A stretch of DNA of 64,000 nucleotides from Arenibacter troitsensis (GCF_900177645.1 NZ_FXAO01000001.1:248001-312000), one strand, 5' to 3'. Positions 8,625 to 17,669 are shown, counted from the stretch's first letter. Numbers and translations: made by a program. Notes: generated by a model from the letters alone, not told the origin.

Positions 8625-9457
8625 ACTTGGGACTGGTGGATTACCCTTTGTGGGAAAGGGATTTCTATTCCTGCGGCGTCAAACCTTTTCTTTAGCTCTT
8701 CCATAACATGGAAGTGGGCCGCCCAAAAAACTTCATTTTTGGCCCAAAAGCGCAAGGAAAGATTTACGGAGCTATCTCCCAATTCGGCCACATATACTTC
8801 TGGAGCCGGATCCTTAAGGATATTTTCGTTCTCGGCACATATCTGTAACAATATATCCTTTGCCTCCTTAATATTGGAATTGTAACCTATGCCTACGGCT
8901 ATTTTATCCCTACGGGTATTTTGGGCATTGTAGTTAATAATGTTATTATTGGATAATTGGCCATTGGGAACAATAGCGATCTGATTTCCAAAAGTGCTCA
9001 ATTTGGTTGTAAAAATAGTAATTTCCTTAACCGTGCCATCTACACCTTGGGCAGAGATAAAATCACCTACCTTAAATGGTTTAAACACCAGGATAAGTAC
9101 TCCACCAGCAAAATTGGCCAAGGAACCTTGCAGTGCCAGGCCAATGGCCAGACCAGCGGCACCAATAATAGCCACCAAAGAGGAAGATTGCACCCCTAGT
9201 TGGGTAATTACCAGTACAAACAGCATTATTTTAAGGCCAATACTGATAAAGCTCATCAAGAAGGATTCTAAGGAAGGGTCGTATTCGGCCTTATTAAAAA
9301 ATTTCTTGACCATTCTATTGATAAGCCTTATAACCCAAAGGCCTACTACCAGAATTAGTGCAGCTGTAATTAGGGAAGTGATCAATCCAGGCAAAATTTC
9401 CCATGCCCATTCCTGGGCTTTAGTAAGGTTGTCCTCGTAGTTGTTAAGTATATTCAT
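8621..9457 (-). CDS. Small-conductance mechanosensitive channel (MscS family)
   Basis: Inner-membrane channel that opens under membrane tension to release solutes on osmotic downshock. The 278-residue protein has an N-terminal helix (about 20-45), a second helix (about 68-90), then the pore-lining TM3 rich in Gly/Ala (AAGLAIGLALQGSLANFAGG) followed by the FKVGDFI hinge and the cytoplasmic beta and alpha/beta domains (VKEITIFTTKL, IVPNGQLSNNNIINY). The length is that of E. coli MscS, so it is a minimal family member. It is convergent with tsaB, sharing stop-codon bases. Confidence 0.94.
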   Translation of the reverse strand: MNILNNYEDNLTKAQEWAWEILPGLITSLITAALILVVGLWVIRLINRMVKKFFNKAEYDPSLESFLMSFISIGLKIMLFVLVITQLGVQSSSLVAIIGAAGLAIGLALQGSLANFAGGVLILVFKPFKVGDFISAQGVDGTVKEITIFTTKLSTFGNQIAIVPNGQLSNNNIINYNAQNTRRDKIAVGIGYNSNIKEAKDILLQICAENENILKDPAPEVYVAELGDSSVNLSLRFWAKNEVFWAAHFHVMEELKKRFDAAGIEIPFPQRVIHQSQV

Positions 9458-9589
9458 TTAATTTTAATTTTTTGCAAAACAATAAAAAAACCATTCCCTT
9501 ATCAAACTCCAAACACTAAACAAATGTTAATCTTATGGACAGTTACTGTTGAAATCTACAGTGATGAAATGGGTTAAAAAATATGCTAC

Positions 9590-9614
9590 AAAAAAAGCGC
9601 CTTTTATCGGCGCT
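9590..9614 (-). terminator. Rho-independent terminator after dodecin gene
   Basis: On the minus strand a 6-bp GC-rich stem (AGCGCC/GGCGCT, 7-base loop) is followed directly by seven T. It lies 23 bases past the dodecin stop. Confidence 0.75.
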
Positions 9615-9637
9615 GATTGATTGAAATGCAAATAATA

Positions 9638-9838
9638 TTAATTCACTTCAAAAGTGATCTTAACATTTACGCGATAATCGCTAAGTTTTCCGTCCGTAAC
9701 CGTAGCGCTTTGTTCTTTGATATACACAGAACGAATGTTCTTTACGGTTTTGGAAGCTTGTTCCACAGCATTTTTTGCGGCATCCTCCCATCCTTTGTTG
9801 GAATTTGCCAGCACTTCAATAACTTTTAAGATAGCCAT
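9638..9838 (-). CDS. Dodecin family flavin-binding protein
   Basis: Small protein of 66 residues that in characterised relatives assembles into a hollow dodecamer binding and buffering flavins. The sequence opens AILKVIEVLANSNKGWEDA and continues with AVEQASKTVKNIRSVYI and a beta-strand-rich C-terminus (YRVNVKITFEV), the strand-helix-strand-strand order of dodecins. Its length is exactly right for the family. It is followed by a strong terminator and lies downstream of the nifU-like gene on the same strand, 69 bases apart, so it could be cotranscribed or have its own promoter. It has no obvious functional tie to its neighbours. Confidence 0.92.
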   Translation of the reverse strand: MAILKVIEVLANSNKGWEDAAKNAVEQASKTVKNIRSVYIKEQSATVTDGKLSDYRVNVKITFEVN

Positions 9839-9907
9839 AATATATAGTTTTAGATTCTCTTAAAGTTAAGAAATAAAAGCTAGATAGGATATTATTGTTA
9901 TTGAAAA

Positions 9908-10810
9908 TCAACCATTTAAGGCAACAACTTCATTTACCATATCGCCCATCATATTTTTGAGCATCGTTTCAATTCCATTTTTTAAGGTATAGGTAGACGA
10001 GGGGCAGCCACTACAGGCCCCTTGCAAAATAACGTTGACCGTTTTGGTGTCCCCCTCATAGGATTTAAAAAGAATATTGCCGCCATCACTAGCTACGGCT
10101 GGTTTTACATACTCTTCCAAAATATCAATGATTTGCTTGGATATATCGTCTAAATTGGCATCCTCCATCTGGGCTTCCGGGGCCGTTGTTTTTTGTTTTT
10201 GAAGACTCTTGGCCGAAACCACTTCCTTGCCATCAGCAATAAAATCCCTGATTTTCTCGCGCAGTTCCATAGTAATAACGTCCCATTCCGCTACATCGTA
10301 CTTGTTTATGGAAACATAGTTTACATCAAAAAATACTTCCTTTACGAAAGGCAGCATAAATAGTTGTTTGGCCAATTCCGAATCTTTGGCCTCATCTATG
10401 TTCTTGAACTCAAAAGTTGTTGGTACAATTTTTTTATTGGTCACAAATTTCATCACGGACGGATTGGGTGTCACTTCGGCATAAACCGTTACCGCCACCT
10501 TCTTTTGATTTTCATCCTCCTTAACAACAGGCTCCCCAGCGTTAAGATAATCTACCAACTGTTGTGCCACACTATCCTTAACATCGTCCCATTCCACAAT
10601 ATCATAACGTTCCAATCCAATAAAGTTGCCCGAGATATATACCGTTTTTATAAACGGCAGATAAAATAACTGCTGGGCCAAAGGCGAAATTTTAGCTTCG
10701 TCTATGTTTTTGAATTCGTAATTATTGTTCTTGGTTATGAAATGATTAGTTTCAAATTTCAGTATCGCCGGATTCTTCGTGGGCACCACGGTAATTATAA
10801 ACTCCTCCAT
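9908..10810 (-). CDS. NifU/Nfu-type Fe-S cluster carrier with duplicated N-terminal domain
   Basis: Iron-sulfur carrier of 300 residues. Two homologous Nfu N-terminal domains (about 1-92 and 107-194) share the blocks YEFKNIDEAK/FEFKNIDEAK, AQQLFYLPF/AKQLFMLPF and RYDIVEWDDV/KYDVAEWDVI. After a linker of about 30 residues the C-terminal NifU domain (about 220-297) carries the cluster-binding CxxC in GACSGCPSS. In the family the two Cys bind a bridging [4Fe-4S] cluster between two subunits. Bacterial Nfu proteins usually have at most one N-terminal domain; the double version is typical of Bacteroidota in my recollection. A -7 box (TACTTTTG) lies 15 bases upstream of the ATG. Confidence 0.92.
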   Translation of the reverse strand: MEEFIITVVPTKNPAILKFETNHFITKNNNYEFKNIDEAKISPLAQQLFYLPFIKTVYISGNFIGLERYDIVEWDDVKDSVAQQLVDYLNAGEPVVKEDENQKKVAVTVYAEVTPNPSVMKFVTNKKIVPTTFEFKNIDEAKDSELAKQLFMLPFVKEVFFDVNYVSINKYDVAEWDVITMELREKIRDFIADGKEVVSAKSLQKQKTTAPEAQMEDANLDDISKQIIDILEEYVKPAVASDGGNILFKSYEGDTKTVNVILQGACSGCPSSTYTLKNGIETMLKNMMGDMVNEVVALNG

Positions 10811-10824
10811 TTAAATATTTTTCA

Positions 10825-10832
10825 CAAAAGTA
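10825..10832 (-). promoter_or_regulatory. -7 box (TACTTTTG) for nifU-like gene
   Basis: Matches TAnnTTTG on the minus strand 15 bases before the ATG. A divergent -7 box for the porP-like gene is 58 bases away. Confidence 0.55.
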
Positions 10833-10890
10833 CGAAGGTTTTTCTAAGTTATGGCATATATAATAATGTAGTACTTCAACCGTTATATTT

Positions 10891-10898
10891 TATATTTG
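10891..10898 (+). promoter_or_regulatory. -7 box (TATATTTG) for PorP/SprF gene
   Basis: Exact TAnnTTTG box, 31 bases before the ATG at 10930. No -33 TTG is seen at the usual spacing. Confidence 0.55.
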
Positions 10899-10929
10899 GA
10901 CGATGTTATTAACGCACCCCTCATCTTAA

Positions 10930-11925
10930 ATGAAACAACATTTATTGATTTTACTTTCGTTTTTTGCGATGGGCTATCAGTCTGCTGCCCAAGAAGGCGT
11001 TCCAGTCTATTTCGATTATTTAGCGGATAACTACTATTTGGTATACCCATCTATGGCAGGAATAGGCGAAGGTGGTAAAATTAGGGCAACAATAAGGAAA
11101 CAGTGGTTTAGTGTGGATGAGGCCCCTAATATGCAGACCTTAAATGCACATTTTAGGGTTGGTGAAAGTAGTAGCGGTTTTGGTGCAACCGTTTTTAATG
11201 ACGCCAACGGTTATCATTCCCAAACGGGATTTAAACTTACCTATGCACATCATTTAAGATTGGGCGGGGATTTTAGAAGCCTAAATCAACTCTCCTTCGG
11301 ACTTAGTGCGGGCATTCAGCAAAGTAATTTGGACGAATCCGAGTTTGTTTCAGTAATTCCGGACCCGATCATTACCGGTTCCAGGAATAGTGTTGGTTAT
11401 TTTAATATGGATTTGGGCATGTCCTATAATTTCATGGAATTCTATGCCCATGCGGCAGTTCACAATTTGATGGGACGGGGTAGGGATCTGTATTCGGCCA
11501 TAGAATCCAATAACTTACGGAAATATCTTATATCATCCGGTTATGTTTTCGGAAAGAGCGAATGGCAGGTAGAACCTTCCGTACTATTTCAGTTTACGGA
11601 GTTTACCCAAGAAAAAGCTATCGATATCAACGCCAAAGTTTATAAAAGTGTGGATTTTGGAACGGTTTGGGGGGGTATTTCGTATAGACGAAGTTTTGAT
11701 GGCGCCCAATACCAAACTGCCAGCGATTTTGGCGAGCAGCGTTTACAGCTCTTTACTCCTATTGTGGGTGTCAACTACAAGAATTTTCTAGTCTCTTATA
11801 ACTATTCCTACCAAATGGGGGATGTTAGGTTTGACAACGGTGGATTTCATCAAATAACCCTAGGGTACGATTTTGGGCAGACAGAGAAAAGATACGATTG
11901 TAAGTGTCCAGCAGTTAATTACTAG
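10930..11925 (+). CDS. PorP/SprF family type IX secretion outer-membrane protein
   Basis: Predicted 331-residue outer-membrane beta-barrel of the PorP/SprF family, which supports surface delivery or anchoring of T9SS cargo. A signal peptide (about 1-20, ending YQSAAQ) is followed by YLADNYYLVYPSMAGIGEG, a variant of the usual family start (YmyN...NPAyaG), then alternating amphipathic strands (FGATVFNDANGYHSQTGF, GGISYRRSF) and a short Cys-containing tail (CKCPAVNY). Unlike the second copy at 22588 it has no adhesin or OmpA partner beside it. A convergent hairpin follows. Confidence 0.85.
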   Translation: MKQHLLILLSFFAMGYQSAAQEGVPVYFDYLADNYYLVYPSMAGIGEGGKIRATIRKQWFSVDEAPNMQTLNAHFRVGESSSGFGATVFNDANGYHSQTGFKLTYAHHLRLGGDFRSLNQLSFGLSAGIQQSNLDESEFVSVIPDPIITGSRNSVGYFNMDLGMSYNFMEFYAHAAVHNLMGRGRDLYSAIESNNLRKYLISSGYVFGKSEWQVEPSVLFQFTEFTQEKAIDINAKVYKSVDFGTVWGGISYRRSFDGAQYQTASDFGEQRLQLFTPIVGVNYKNFLVSYNYSYQMGDVRFDNGGFHQITLGYDFGQTEKRYDCKCPAVNY

Positions 11926-11997
11926 TTCCTAAGCTGCGTTTAGCAGTGGATATAATTTTCTTTTTACTGATAATTAGTACTTGGATGTACAAAAATT

Positions 11998-12034
11998 AAA
12001 TGTTCAATAGATTTGCTATATCCATTGAACATTT
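11998..12034. terminator. Inverted repeat between convergent genes
   Basis: An 11-bp perfect stem (AAATGTTCAAT/ATTGAACATTT) with a 15-base loop lies between the convergent porP-like and VWA genes. It is AT-rich with a long loop, so a bidirectional terminator role is only probable. Confidence 0.4.
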
Positions 12035-12099
12035 GCTTTATATCTTACAATTTTTACAGTTCTATTAAGGTCCGTAAGGGACTATTTTGCCTAAGTGGC

Positions 12100-13275
12100 C
12101 TACTCCCAACGATAATTCTTTTTGGCCGCTTGTTTTTGAATGGCCGTAAGCATGGCATTCTCCAGTTCACCTTTTTCAGTATCCTTTTTCTTTGAGGCGA
12201 TATAGGCTTCCCTTTTGTTGTTAAGGTCCTGTATTTCTTTTTGAATATCGCTGCGTTCCTTTTTCTTGCCTTCAATATAGGATGCCATTTCAGATTTGGA
12301 TTTCCCTTTTAATTCTTGGGGCAATTGCTCCTTTTCAATCTTATCCAGATCAAAATCTTCAGACTTGGAGGCGTCTACCATATCCCAGGAGGAGTTGGTG
12401 TAAAGTCGGGACGACTTGCTTACCGCACGTTTCACCGCAACGGCCTCTTCCATTTCCATGGCATTGCTGTCCTGGACACTTTGTTGCCGAATTTTTGCTG
12501 CGCCCAAAGCTCCGTATGAAATGTAGGTTTTGTTTAATTTGGAGTTTAACCTTATGATTATATCATCGTAAGGGGTGGCTATATGTACCACTTCACGGTT
12601 GTGGTCTATGGCCATATATTCTCCACCCGTTAGTTGGGCCCCATTTTTCCATCCCGTATTGATACCTTGCTCGTAGGCACCACAAAAAATGGTATTTACT
12701 ATAACATCTTTCTCCTTGGCATTGGCCACTGCATCCTTGTAATTTAGTTTTCCTTGGGTAAAGGGTTCATTGCCGGCAATAAAGATCATTTTTAGGTTAT
12801 CCGGATTTTTTCCCCAGTCCAACTGACTCAAGGAAGTTTGTATTACTTGCCCGCAATATTCTTCCCCTCCATTGGTTGACAGGGAGAATAGTTTTTCCGA
12901 AATTTCATCCAGATCACTGCTGAAACCCAAAACCTGTTGAATATAACCTTCCCTAAAGGATAAATTATCGTTTCCATATTGGTAAAGGGCAATTTGCAGC
13001 TGGGGCCTACCATCCGTGCCGCATTTGGCATGGGTGAATTTGTTCACAATATCCCATAATTGTGCTTTCGCCTGATTTATCAGTCCGTCCATACTATTAC
13101 TGGTATCCAGCAAGAGTGCAATCTTAACCATATTATTGTCCGATTTGGAGTTTTCCGCGGTTACTTTGGTGATATTAGGGTCTTTTAAGGTATGCCCGTT
13201 AAGGTCGTTACCAAAACTTTGGCCCATACTTAGGGCAATTGCCCCTAAAACTAATATTTGCTTTACATTTTTCAT
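12100..13275 (-). CDS. Secreted von Willebrand factor A domain protein
   Basis: Predicted 391-residue exported protein. Signal peptide about 1-22 (ALSMGQSFG), then a VWA domain (about 49-245) whose MIDAS metal site is visible as DTSNS in ALLLDTSNSMDGLINQAK. The middle contains CGTDGRPQLQIALYQYG and FIAGNEPFTQG. The C-terminal third (about 305-391) is highly charged and probably coiled-coil (KGKSKSEMASYIEGKKKER, KEIQDLNNKREAYIASKKKD). VWA domains bind partners through a divalent cation; the partner is unknown. It is monocistronic between a convergent porP-like gene and a divergent kinase gene. A 73-residue overlapping frame at its 3' end is not coding. Confidence 0.85.
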   Translation of the reverse strand: MKNVKQILVLGAIALSMGQSFGNDLNGHTLKDPNITKVTAENSKSDNNMVKIALLLDTSNSMDGLINQAKAQLWDIVNKFTHAKCGTDGRPQLQIALYQYGNDNLSFREGYIQQVLGFSSDLDEISEKLFSLSTNGGEEYCGQVIQTSLSQLDWGKNPDNLKMIFIAGNEPFTQGKLNYKDAVANAKEKDVIVNTIFCGAYEQGINTGWKNGAQLTGGEYMAIDHNREVVHIATPYDDIIIRLNSKLNKTYISYGALGAAKIRQQSVQDSNAMEMEEAVAVKRAVSKSSRLYTNSSWDMVDASKSEDFDLDKIEKEQLPQELKGKSKSEMASYIEGKKKERSDIQKEIQDLNNKREAYIASKKKDTEKGELENAMLTAIQKQAAKKNYRWE

Positions 13276-13460
13276 CGGTACTTTATTTTAGTTGAACATT
13301 GATTTCTTTTTGTTTTAGTGGTTGTATCATTATGATAAACACTATGTTTCGTTACTTGTTAGCTATCAAAGTTTATGTGTTTGGATATAAATCGTTGATG
13401 CTATGGGATAAAAGTAGGAGCAACATATTTTTTAAAAAATAAGCAATGAGTAAACGGCCA

Positions 13461-13490
13461 TTTTGAATGAGCCAATGGGTGTTTTGAATG
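13461..13490 (+). promoter_or_regulatory. Candidate LytTR-type direct-repeat operator
   Basis: Two exact copies of TTTTGAATG (13461-13469 and 13482-13490) separated by 12 bases, about 100 bases upstream of the kinase/response-regulator operon. LytTR DNA-binding domains typically recognise two 9-bp direct repeats spaced by about 12 bp. The pair is also enclosed by a TAAACGG/CCGTTTA inverted repeat (13451-13457, 13500-13506). The rest of the 310-base gap shows nothing else. Assignment to the downstream regulator is inference. Confidence 0.4.
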
Positions 13491-13587
13491 TGTTAAGGTC
13501 CGTTTATGTTTAAAAACTGGGCTATTTAAAGGAATTAGGTGTTTTTTAGTGTGGTTTAAATCAATTAAGTTTATCATAATATATTCA

Positions 13588-15795
13588 ATGGGAATGGCCA
13601 AATTTTTTTACATATGTGTATTAATGGTGTTGGGTACGGTAAAAGGGTATTCCCAAATATCGCAGACCGGATCTAATTTTGAGCTCCAGGGAGTGGTCAA
13701 GGAAAAGGAAAGTAATCAGGGCCTGTCCGGAGTGACTGTATCTGCCAATAATGGCGAGTATACACTAACAAATGCTAAAGGGGAATTTAAGATTGTTGTA
13801 GGCTTGGGGCAAGAACTTGTCTTTGAGAGTCCCAGCATGGAAACCCTTCGGTATAGGGTTGCAAGTAAGGATTATTTGGAGATTGTAGTAGGAACTGCCA
13901 ACAAGGATAATATAGGGTCAAGTAGGAGTAGTAAGGTGGAAAGTTCTACCTCCCTGTATAAGCGTTATATTGATTCTGCCAATTTCTATAAAAAGAAGGA
14001 TATTCGGAAAAGTATCGATTTTATAACCCAATCACTTTCCCAGTTGGGGATTGGAAGTAATAAGCAACAATTGGCCATGGCCTATTCCACCCTAGGGGAG
14101 GTGTACCAATATCACAAGCAATACGATTTGGCCATCTCCAGCTACAAGGATGCTATGAATGCCAATAAGACGCTAAAAACATCCTTGCTGCTTGGCAAGA
14201 CCTATGTCCTGAACAAAGAGTACGGGGAAGCGGAGAAGTTGCTCTCGCCTTTGGTCAAAATGACCAATATGGTTCCATTTCAAAGGGTAGAGCTTTATGA
14301 GACGCTAGGAGATGCCTATATTGGATTGGGAGATGTGGATAATGCAGTGGCCTTTTATGGCGAGGGGCTCAAAATAGCCGATAAGAATCAGATCGCTCCA
14401 AAAACAATCGACCTAAATTCAAAAATAGCCACTGCCTACGCCAAGGGAAACCGACTTCAGGAAGCCAATGCCTATTTTAATAATTCATTGGAGCTTTCCT
14501 CAGGACAAGCACCGCAACGGGCAGTCCAGGAGAAAGAGAAAGTGGCCGATTTTTACAATCGTAAAAATCAATATGGGCAGGAAATACAATTGCGCAAAAA
14601 GAGTTTGGAGGATTTAAAAAAGATTCCCAAAAATGAGGTTTCGGGTGAATTATCTATAGAAAACGATTCCATATCGGCCCAAAGAATAAATTACAAAATT
14701 GCGAATGCTTATATAGCCCAGGATAAATATGATGAAGCCATACCTTATTTGGAGGAGAGTATAAAGGATGCGGATGTTGACGATGATTTGTTGGTCCGTA
14801 AAGATGCCACCCGTAAATTATCTGAAGTTTATAGGTACAAGGGCGATTATACCAAAGCCCTGGAGACCTATCAGGAGTATGTAGCCGTTGTAGACACCCT
14901 TTATATTAGAAAGGAGCAGGAAATTGCCAGAGCTGCCCAGTTTAATAGGGAGCTTGCCTCCAAGCAAAGTAGAATATCCGGACTTGAACAGGAGCGGGAG
15001 CTAACCCAGAGTAAATACAGCCTGGCCCTAACGGAGCAGCAATTGGTGGCAGAAAGTATAAAACGGCAAAATTGGATCATTTATTCCCTGATTTTTGGAA
15101 TGCTGTTAATGGGTTTGGCAGCCTACTTTTTTTACAGGAGCAATAAGCAACAAAAGTTGGCCAATAATTTGTTGGCCTTGAAATCCCTGAGGTCTCAAAT
15201 GAATCCCCATTTTATATTCAATGCCTTGAATTCGGTAAATAATTTTATTGCCAAAAGCGACGAAAGAAGTGCAAATAGGTATTTGAGCGATTTTTCCACC
15301 TTGATGAGGGCCGTATTGGAAAATTCCGATGAGGATTTTATTCCCCTTTCCAAGGAGTTGGAATTGTTGGAACTGTATACCAAGTTGGAGCATTCACGCT
15401 TTTCGGATAAATTCGATTATGAAATTATAGTAGATGGGGGTATTGATGTTGATGCTTTTCAAATACCGCCCATGCTGTTGCAACCTTATATTGAAAATGC
15501 CATTTGGCACGGTTTGCGCTATAGGGAAGACAAGGGTTTTCTAAAGATTGAGCTCGGGCAAAAAGATAGGCAAGCCTTGGAGATTTCCATAATCGATAAC
15601 GGTATAGGCAGAAAGCAATCAGCGGCCCTAAAGACACAAAATCAGAAAAAACAAAAATCCAAGGGCATGGGCAACATCAAAAAAAGAATAGAGATATTGA
15701 ACGATATGTATAAGGATAAGGTAGATGTTTTTATTTCCGACCTGGAAACCAATGGTACGGGTACTAAAGTGCTGTTTACCATTAAGAGGGACTGA
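13588..15795 (+). CDS. TPR-containing LytS-type sensor histidine kinase
   Basis: About 735 residues. Signal peptide ending KGYSQ, a CarboxypepD_reg-like beta-sandwich (about 30-100, LQGVVKEKESNQGLSGVTV), several TPR units (about 135-440; AYSTLGEVYQYHKQYDLAI, YETLGDAYIGLGDVDNAV), a short coiled coil, one membrane helix (IYSLIFGMLLMGLAAYFFY) and a cytoplasmic His_kinase domain with the H-box QMNPHFIFNALNSV and an N-box (NAIWHGLRY), then DNGIG. It would sense a periplasmic signal through the TPR part and phosphorylate the LytTR regulator encoded 74 bases downstream. Start ATG 13588 is preferred over GTG 13549 because it gives a proper signal peptide. Confidence 0.92.
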   Translation: MGMAKFFYICVLMVLGTVKGYSQISQTGSNFELQGVVKEKESNQGLSGVTVSANNGEYTLTNAKGEFKIVVGLGQELVFESPSMETLRYRVASKDYLEIVVGTANKDNIGSSRSSKVESSTSLYKRYIDSANFYKKKDIRKSIDFITQSLSQLGIGSNKQQLAMAYSTLGEVYQYHKQYDLAISSYKDAMNANKTLKTSLLLGKTYVLNKEYGEAEKLLSPLVKMTNMVPFQRVELYETLGDAYIGLGDVDNAVAFYGEGLKIADKNQIAPKTIDLNSKIATAYAKGNRLQEANAYFNNSLELSSGQAPQRAVQEKEKVADFYNRKNQYGQEIQLRKKSLEDLKKIPKNEVSGELSIENDSISAQRINYKIANAYIAQDKYDEAIPYLEESIKDADVDDDLLVRKDATRKLSEVYRYKGDYTKALETYQEYVAVVDTLYIRKEQEIARAAQFNRELASKQSRISGLEQERELTQSKYSLALTEQQLVAESIKRQNWIIYSLIFGMLLMGLAAYFFYRSNKQQKLANNLLALKSLRSQMNPHFIFNALNSVNNFIAKSDERSANRYLSDFSTLMRAVLENSDEDFIPLSKELELLELYTKLEHSRFSDKFDYEIIVDGGIDVDAFQIPPMLLQPYIENAIWHGLRYREDKGFLKIELGQKDRQALEISIIDNGIGRKQSAALKTQNQKKQKSKGMGNIKKRIEILNDMYKDKVDVFISDLETNGTGTKVLFTIKRD

Positions 15796-15869
15796 TGCAA
15801 CAAACACAAATGATGAGGTTGGTGGGTCAAATAGGCCTAAGGTAGAAGAAAGAAACGCAAAATTTGAAA

Positions 15870-16601
15870 ATGAAAATAAACGCCCTAATTGTAGAAGACG
15901 AAGCCAATAGCAGGGAAATTCTACGTAATTATTTGGCCAAATATTGTCCCACGGTTAATTTGGTTGGCGAAGCGGCAACTATAAAGGAAGGGCTAGCCCT
16001 GATCAATAGTACGGAACTGGATTTGGTATTCTTGGATGTGGAAATGCCTTTTGGCAATGCATTTGACCTGTTGGACCAGCTGCCAGATCGAAATTTTGAA
16101 ACCGTTTTTGTCACTGCCTATAATCAGTACGCCGTAGATGCACTAAATGCCCACGCTGCCTATTATTTAATGAAGCCCATTAGCATAGATGAACTGATCA
16201 AGGCAGTAGATTATGTGATGGAAATTAGGGAGAAGGAAAAGGCGATAGAAGATAGGGTTCTTACCCCTAAATTTAATAAGGTGGATGGAAAGATTACCCT
16301 GCCGCAACAAGATGGGTTTCAGGTATTGAATGTAGGGGATATATTGTATTGCAGGGCAGATGACAATTACACGGAATTGTATTTGGAGAAACAAAAAATT
16401 CTGGTCAGTAAAACGCTTAAATATTTTGAGGAAGCCTTGTCCGGTTATACTTTTGCCAGGGTCCATAAGTCGTATCTGGTAAATGTAAATGAGATTGTCA
16501 GGTATAAAAAGGGCAAGGGAGGTAGCGTGGTGATTTCCAATGGTAAGGAGATAATGGTTTCCGCATCCAAAAAGAAGGATTTGTTGTCTTTTTTTGAATA
16601 G
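15870..16601 (+). CDS. LytTR family response regulator
   Basis: Response regulator of 243 residues. Receiver domain 1-120 with the acidic pocket E9/D10 and phospho-acceptor D56 (VFLDVEMP), the switch Thr in VFVTAYNQYAVDA and the Lys in YLMKPI. A LytTR DNA-binding domain follows (about 140-243; ILYCRADDNYTELYL, FARVHKSYLVNV). Start is ATG 15870; a TTG two codons upstream is less likely. It is the cognate regulator of the upstream kinase and may act on the direct repeats in front of that operon. Confidence 0.94.
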   Translation: MKINALIVEDEANSREILRNYLAKYCPTVNLVGEAATIKEGLALINSTELDLVFLDVEMPFGNAFDLLDQLPDRNFETVFVTAYNQYAVDALNAHAAYYLMKPISIDELIKAVDYVMEIREKEKAIEDRVLTPKFNKVDGKITLPQQDGFQVLNVGDILYCRADDNYTELYLEKQKILVSKTLKYFEEALSGYTFARVHKSYLVNVNEIVRYKKGKGGSVVISNGKEIMVSASKKKDLLSFFE

Positions 16602-16996
16602 CGTAGATTTGTCCAAAGTCTAAGGTTGCACTTTGGAGATTGAGCGGAGTCGAAATCGGAGATGAAAAATAGCAATGAGCGGCAAACGGTCAACAGTAAT
16701 CTGGGATGTTTGCTAAATTGTGACTTCGGCTACGACCGCCTGAACGGAACGGGCAGGCTCAGCCACCGGATGAAAAATACGGAGATTGAGAGGGGTAAAA
16801 ATTGAAGTAAACGTGAGATTGTAAATAGTGAACAATCAACAGTTAATTATTAATAGTGAAAAAGGGGAAAGACCAATGTATATAATACCCCCATTTTTCG
16901 TTCGAGCGCGGTCGAGAACTTGCGTTATTAGGTGGTGTCAAACCTTAGGAAGTAACGGATGTTAGAAACCAAAAAAAAATAAACGTATTAACTAAG
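16602..16996. repeat. Non-coding gap with dispersed flavobacterial repeats
   Basis: A 395-base gap without a convincing gene. It holds fragments that recur elsewhere in the window or look like known dispersed intergenic repeats of this family: a 21-bp hairpin element CCGCCTGAACGGAACGGGCAG at 16736-16756 (exact second copy at 49598-49618), GAGCGGAGTCGAAAT at about 16641-16655, CGTTCGAGCGCGGTCGAGAAC at about 16900, and an AT-rich TTAATTATTAATAGTG stretch near 16842-16857. No promoter box of the TAnnTTTG type was found for the gene at 16997. Confidence 0.6.
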
Positions 16997-17506
16997 ATGA
17001 TTAAAACCATAAATGGAAAATCGCCACAGATAGGGGAGGATTGTTATATTGCGGAGAATGCTACGATTGTTGGGGATGTAGTTATGGGAAACCAATGCAG
17101 TATCTGGTTCAATGCAGTATTAAGAGGCGATGTACACTATATAAAAATGGGGGATAAGGTAAATGTGCAGGATGGGGCAGTTATACATTGCACTTATTTA
17201 AAGTCGCCCACCAATATTGGCAACAATGTTTCCATAGGTCATAATGCCATAGTTCATGGCTGTACCATACATGATAATGTATTAATAGGAATGGGGAGTA
17301 TTGTCATGGACGATTGTATAGTGGAAAGCAATAGCATTATTGCAGCAGGAGCCGTGGTAACCAAGGGAACCCGAGTGCCTTCAGGTACTGTTTTTGCAGG
17401 AATGCCGGCTAAAAAAATTAAGGAGATCAGTACCGAGTTGAGTGTTGGGGAGGTAGAGCGTATCGCCAATGCTTACGTAAAATATTCCGGTTGGTTTAAG
17501 GAATAA
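16997..17506 (+). CDS. Gamma-class carbonic anhydrase-like protein
   Basis: A left-handed beta-helix protein of 169 residues built from hexapeptide repeats (ENATIVGDVVMGNQCSIWF, IGNNVSIGHNAIVHG, DNVLIGMGSIVMDDC). The metal-ligand histidines expected in the gamma-CA/YrdA family are visible in VIHC and GHNAIVHG, so a trimeric Zn/Fe metalloenzyme is likely. Whether it hydrates CO2 or has another role, as with many YrdA/PaaY proteins, cannot be told. It ends with a short C-terminal helix (VGEVERIANAYVKYSGWF). It is monocistronic. Confidence 0.9.
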   Translation: MIKTINGKSPQIGEDCYIAENATIVGDVVMGNQCSIWFNAVLRGDVHYIKMGDKVNVQDGAVIHCTYLKSPTNIGNNVSIGHNAIVHGCTIHDNVLIGMGSIVMDDCIVESNSIIAAGAVVTKGTRVPSGTVFAGMPAKKIKEISTELSVGEVERIANAYVKYSGWFKE

Positions 17507-17630
17507 TTTCCATAAATAATAGGAGCGTAGATCGTGTTATTGTTGAGTTTGAAAAACGGAATGGATTATTGGCGAATTCAAATGGGCACTAAATCCTGGA
17601 ATCGGAGGTAAACACCTGATTAATTAATCT

Positions 17631-17638
17631 TATTTTTG
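17631..17638 (+). promoter_or_regulatory. -7 box (TATTTTTG) for fabD
   Basis: TAnnTTTG match 31 bases before the fabD ATG, in a 163-base intergenic gap. No -33 TTG at the usual distance. Confidence 0.5.
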
Positions 17639-17669
17639 CACAGATAATAAATAGAATAAAAATAAACAG

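Noticed and set aside
8994-9440. 148-codon open frame antisense to the MscS gene
   Set aside because: Opposite strand of a clear MscS family gene; the translation lacks any domain pattern and no promoter box precedes it.
12054-12275. 73-codon frame overlapping the 3' end of the VWA gene
   Set aside because: Same strand but different frame inside a Lys-rich coiled-coil coding region; no independent start signals.
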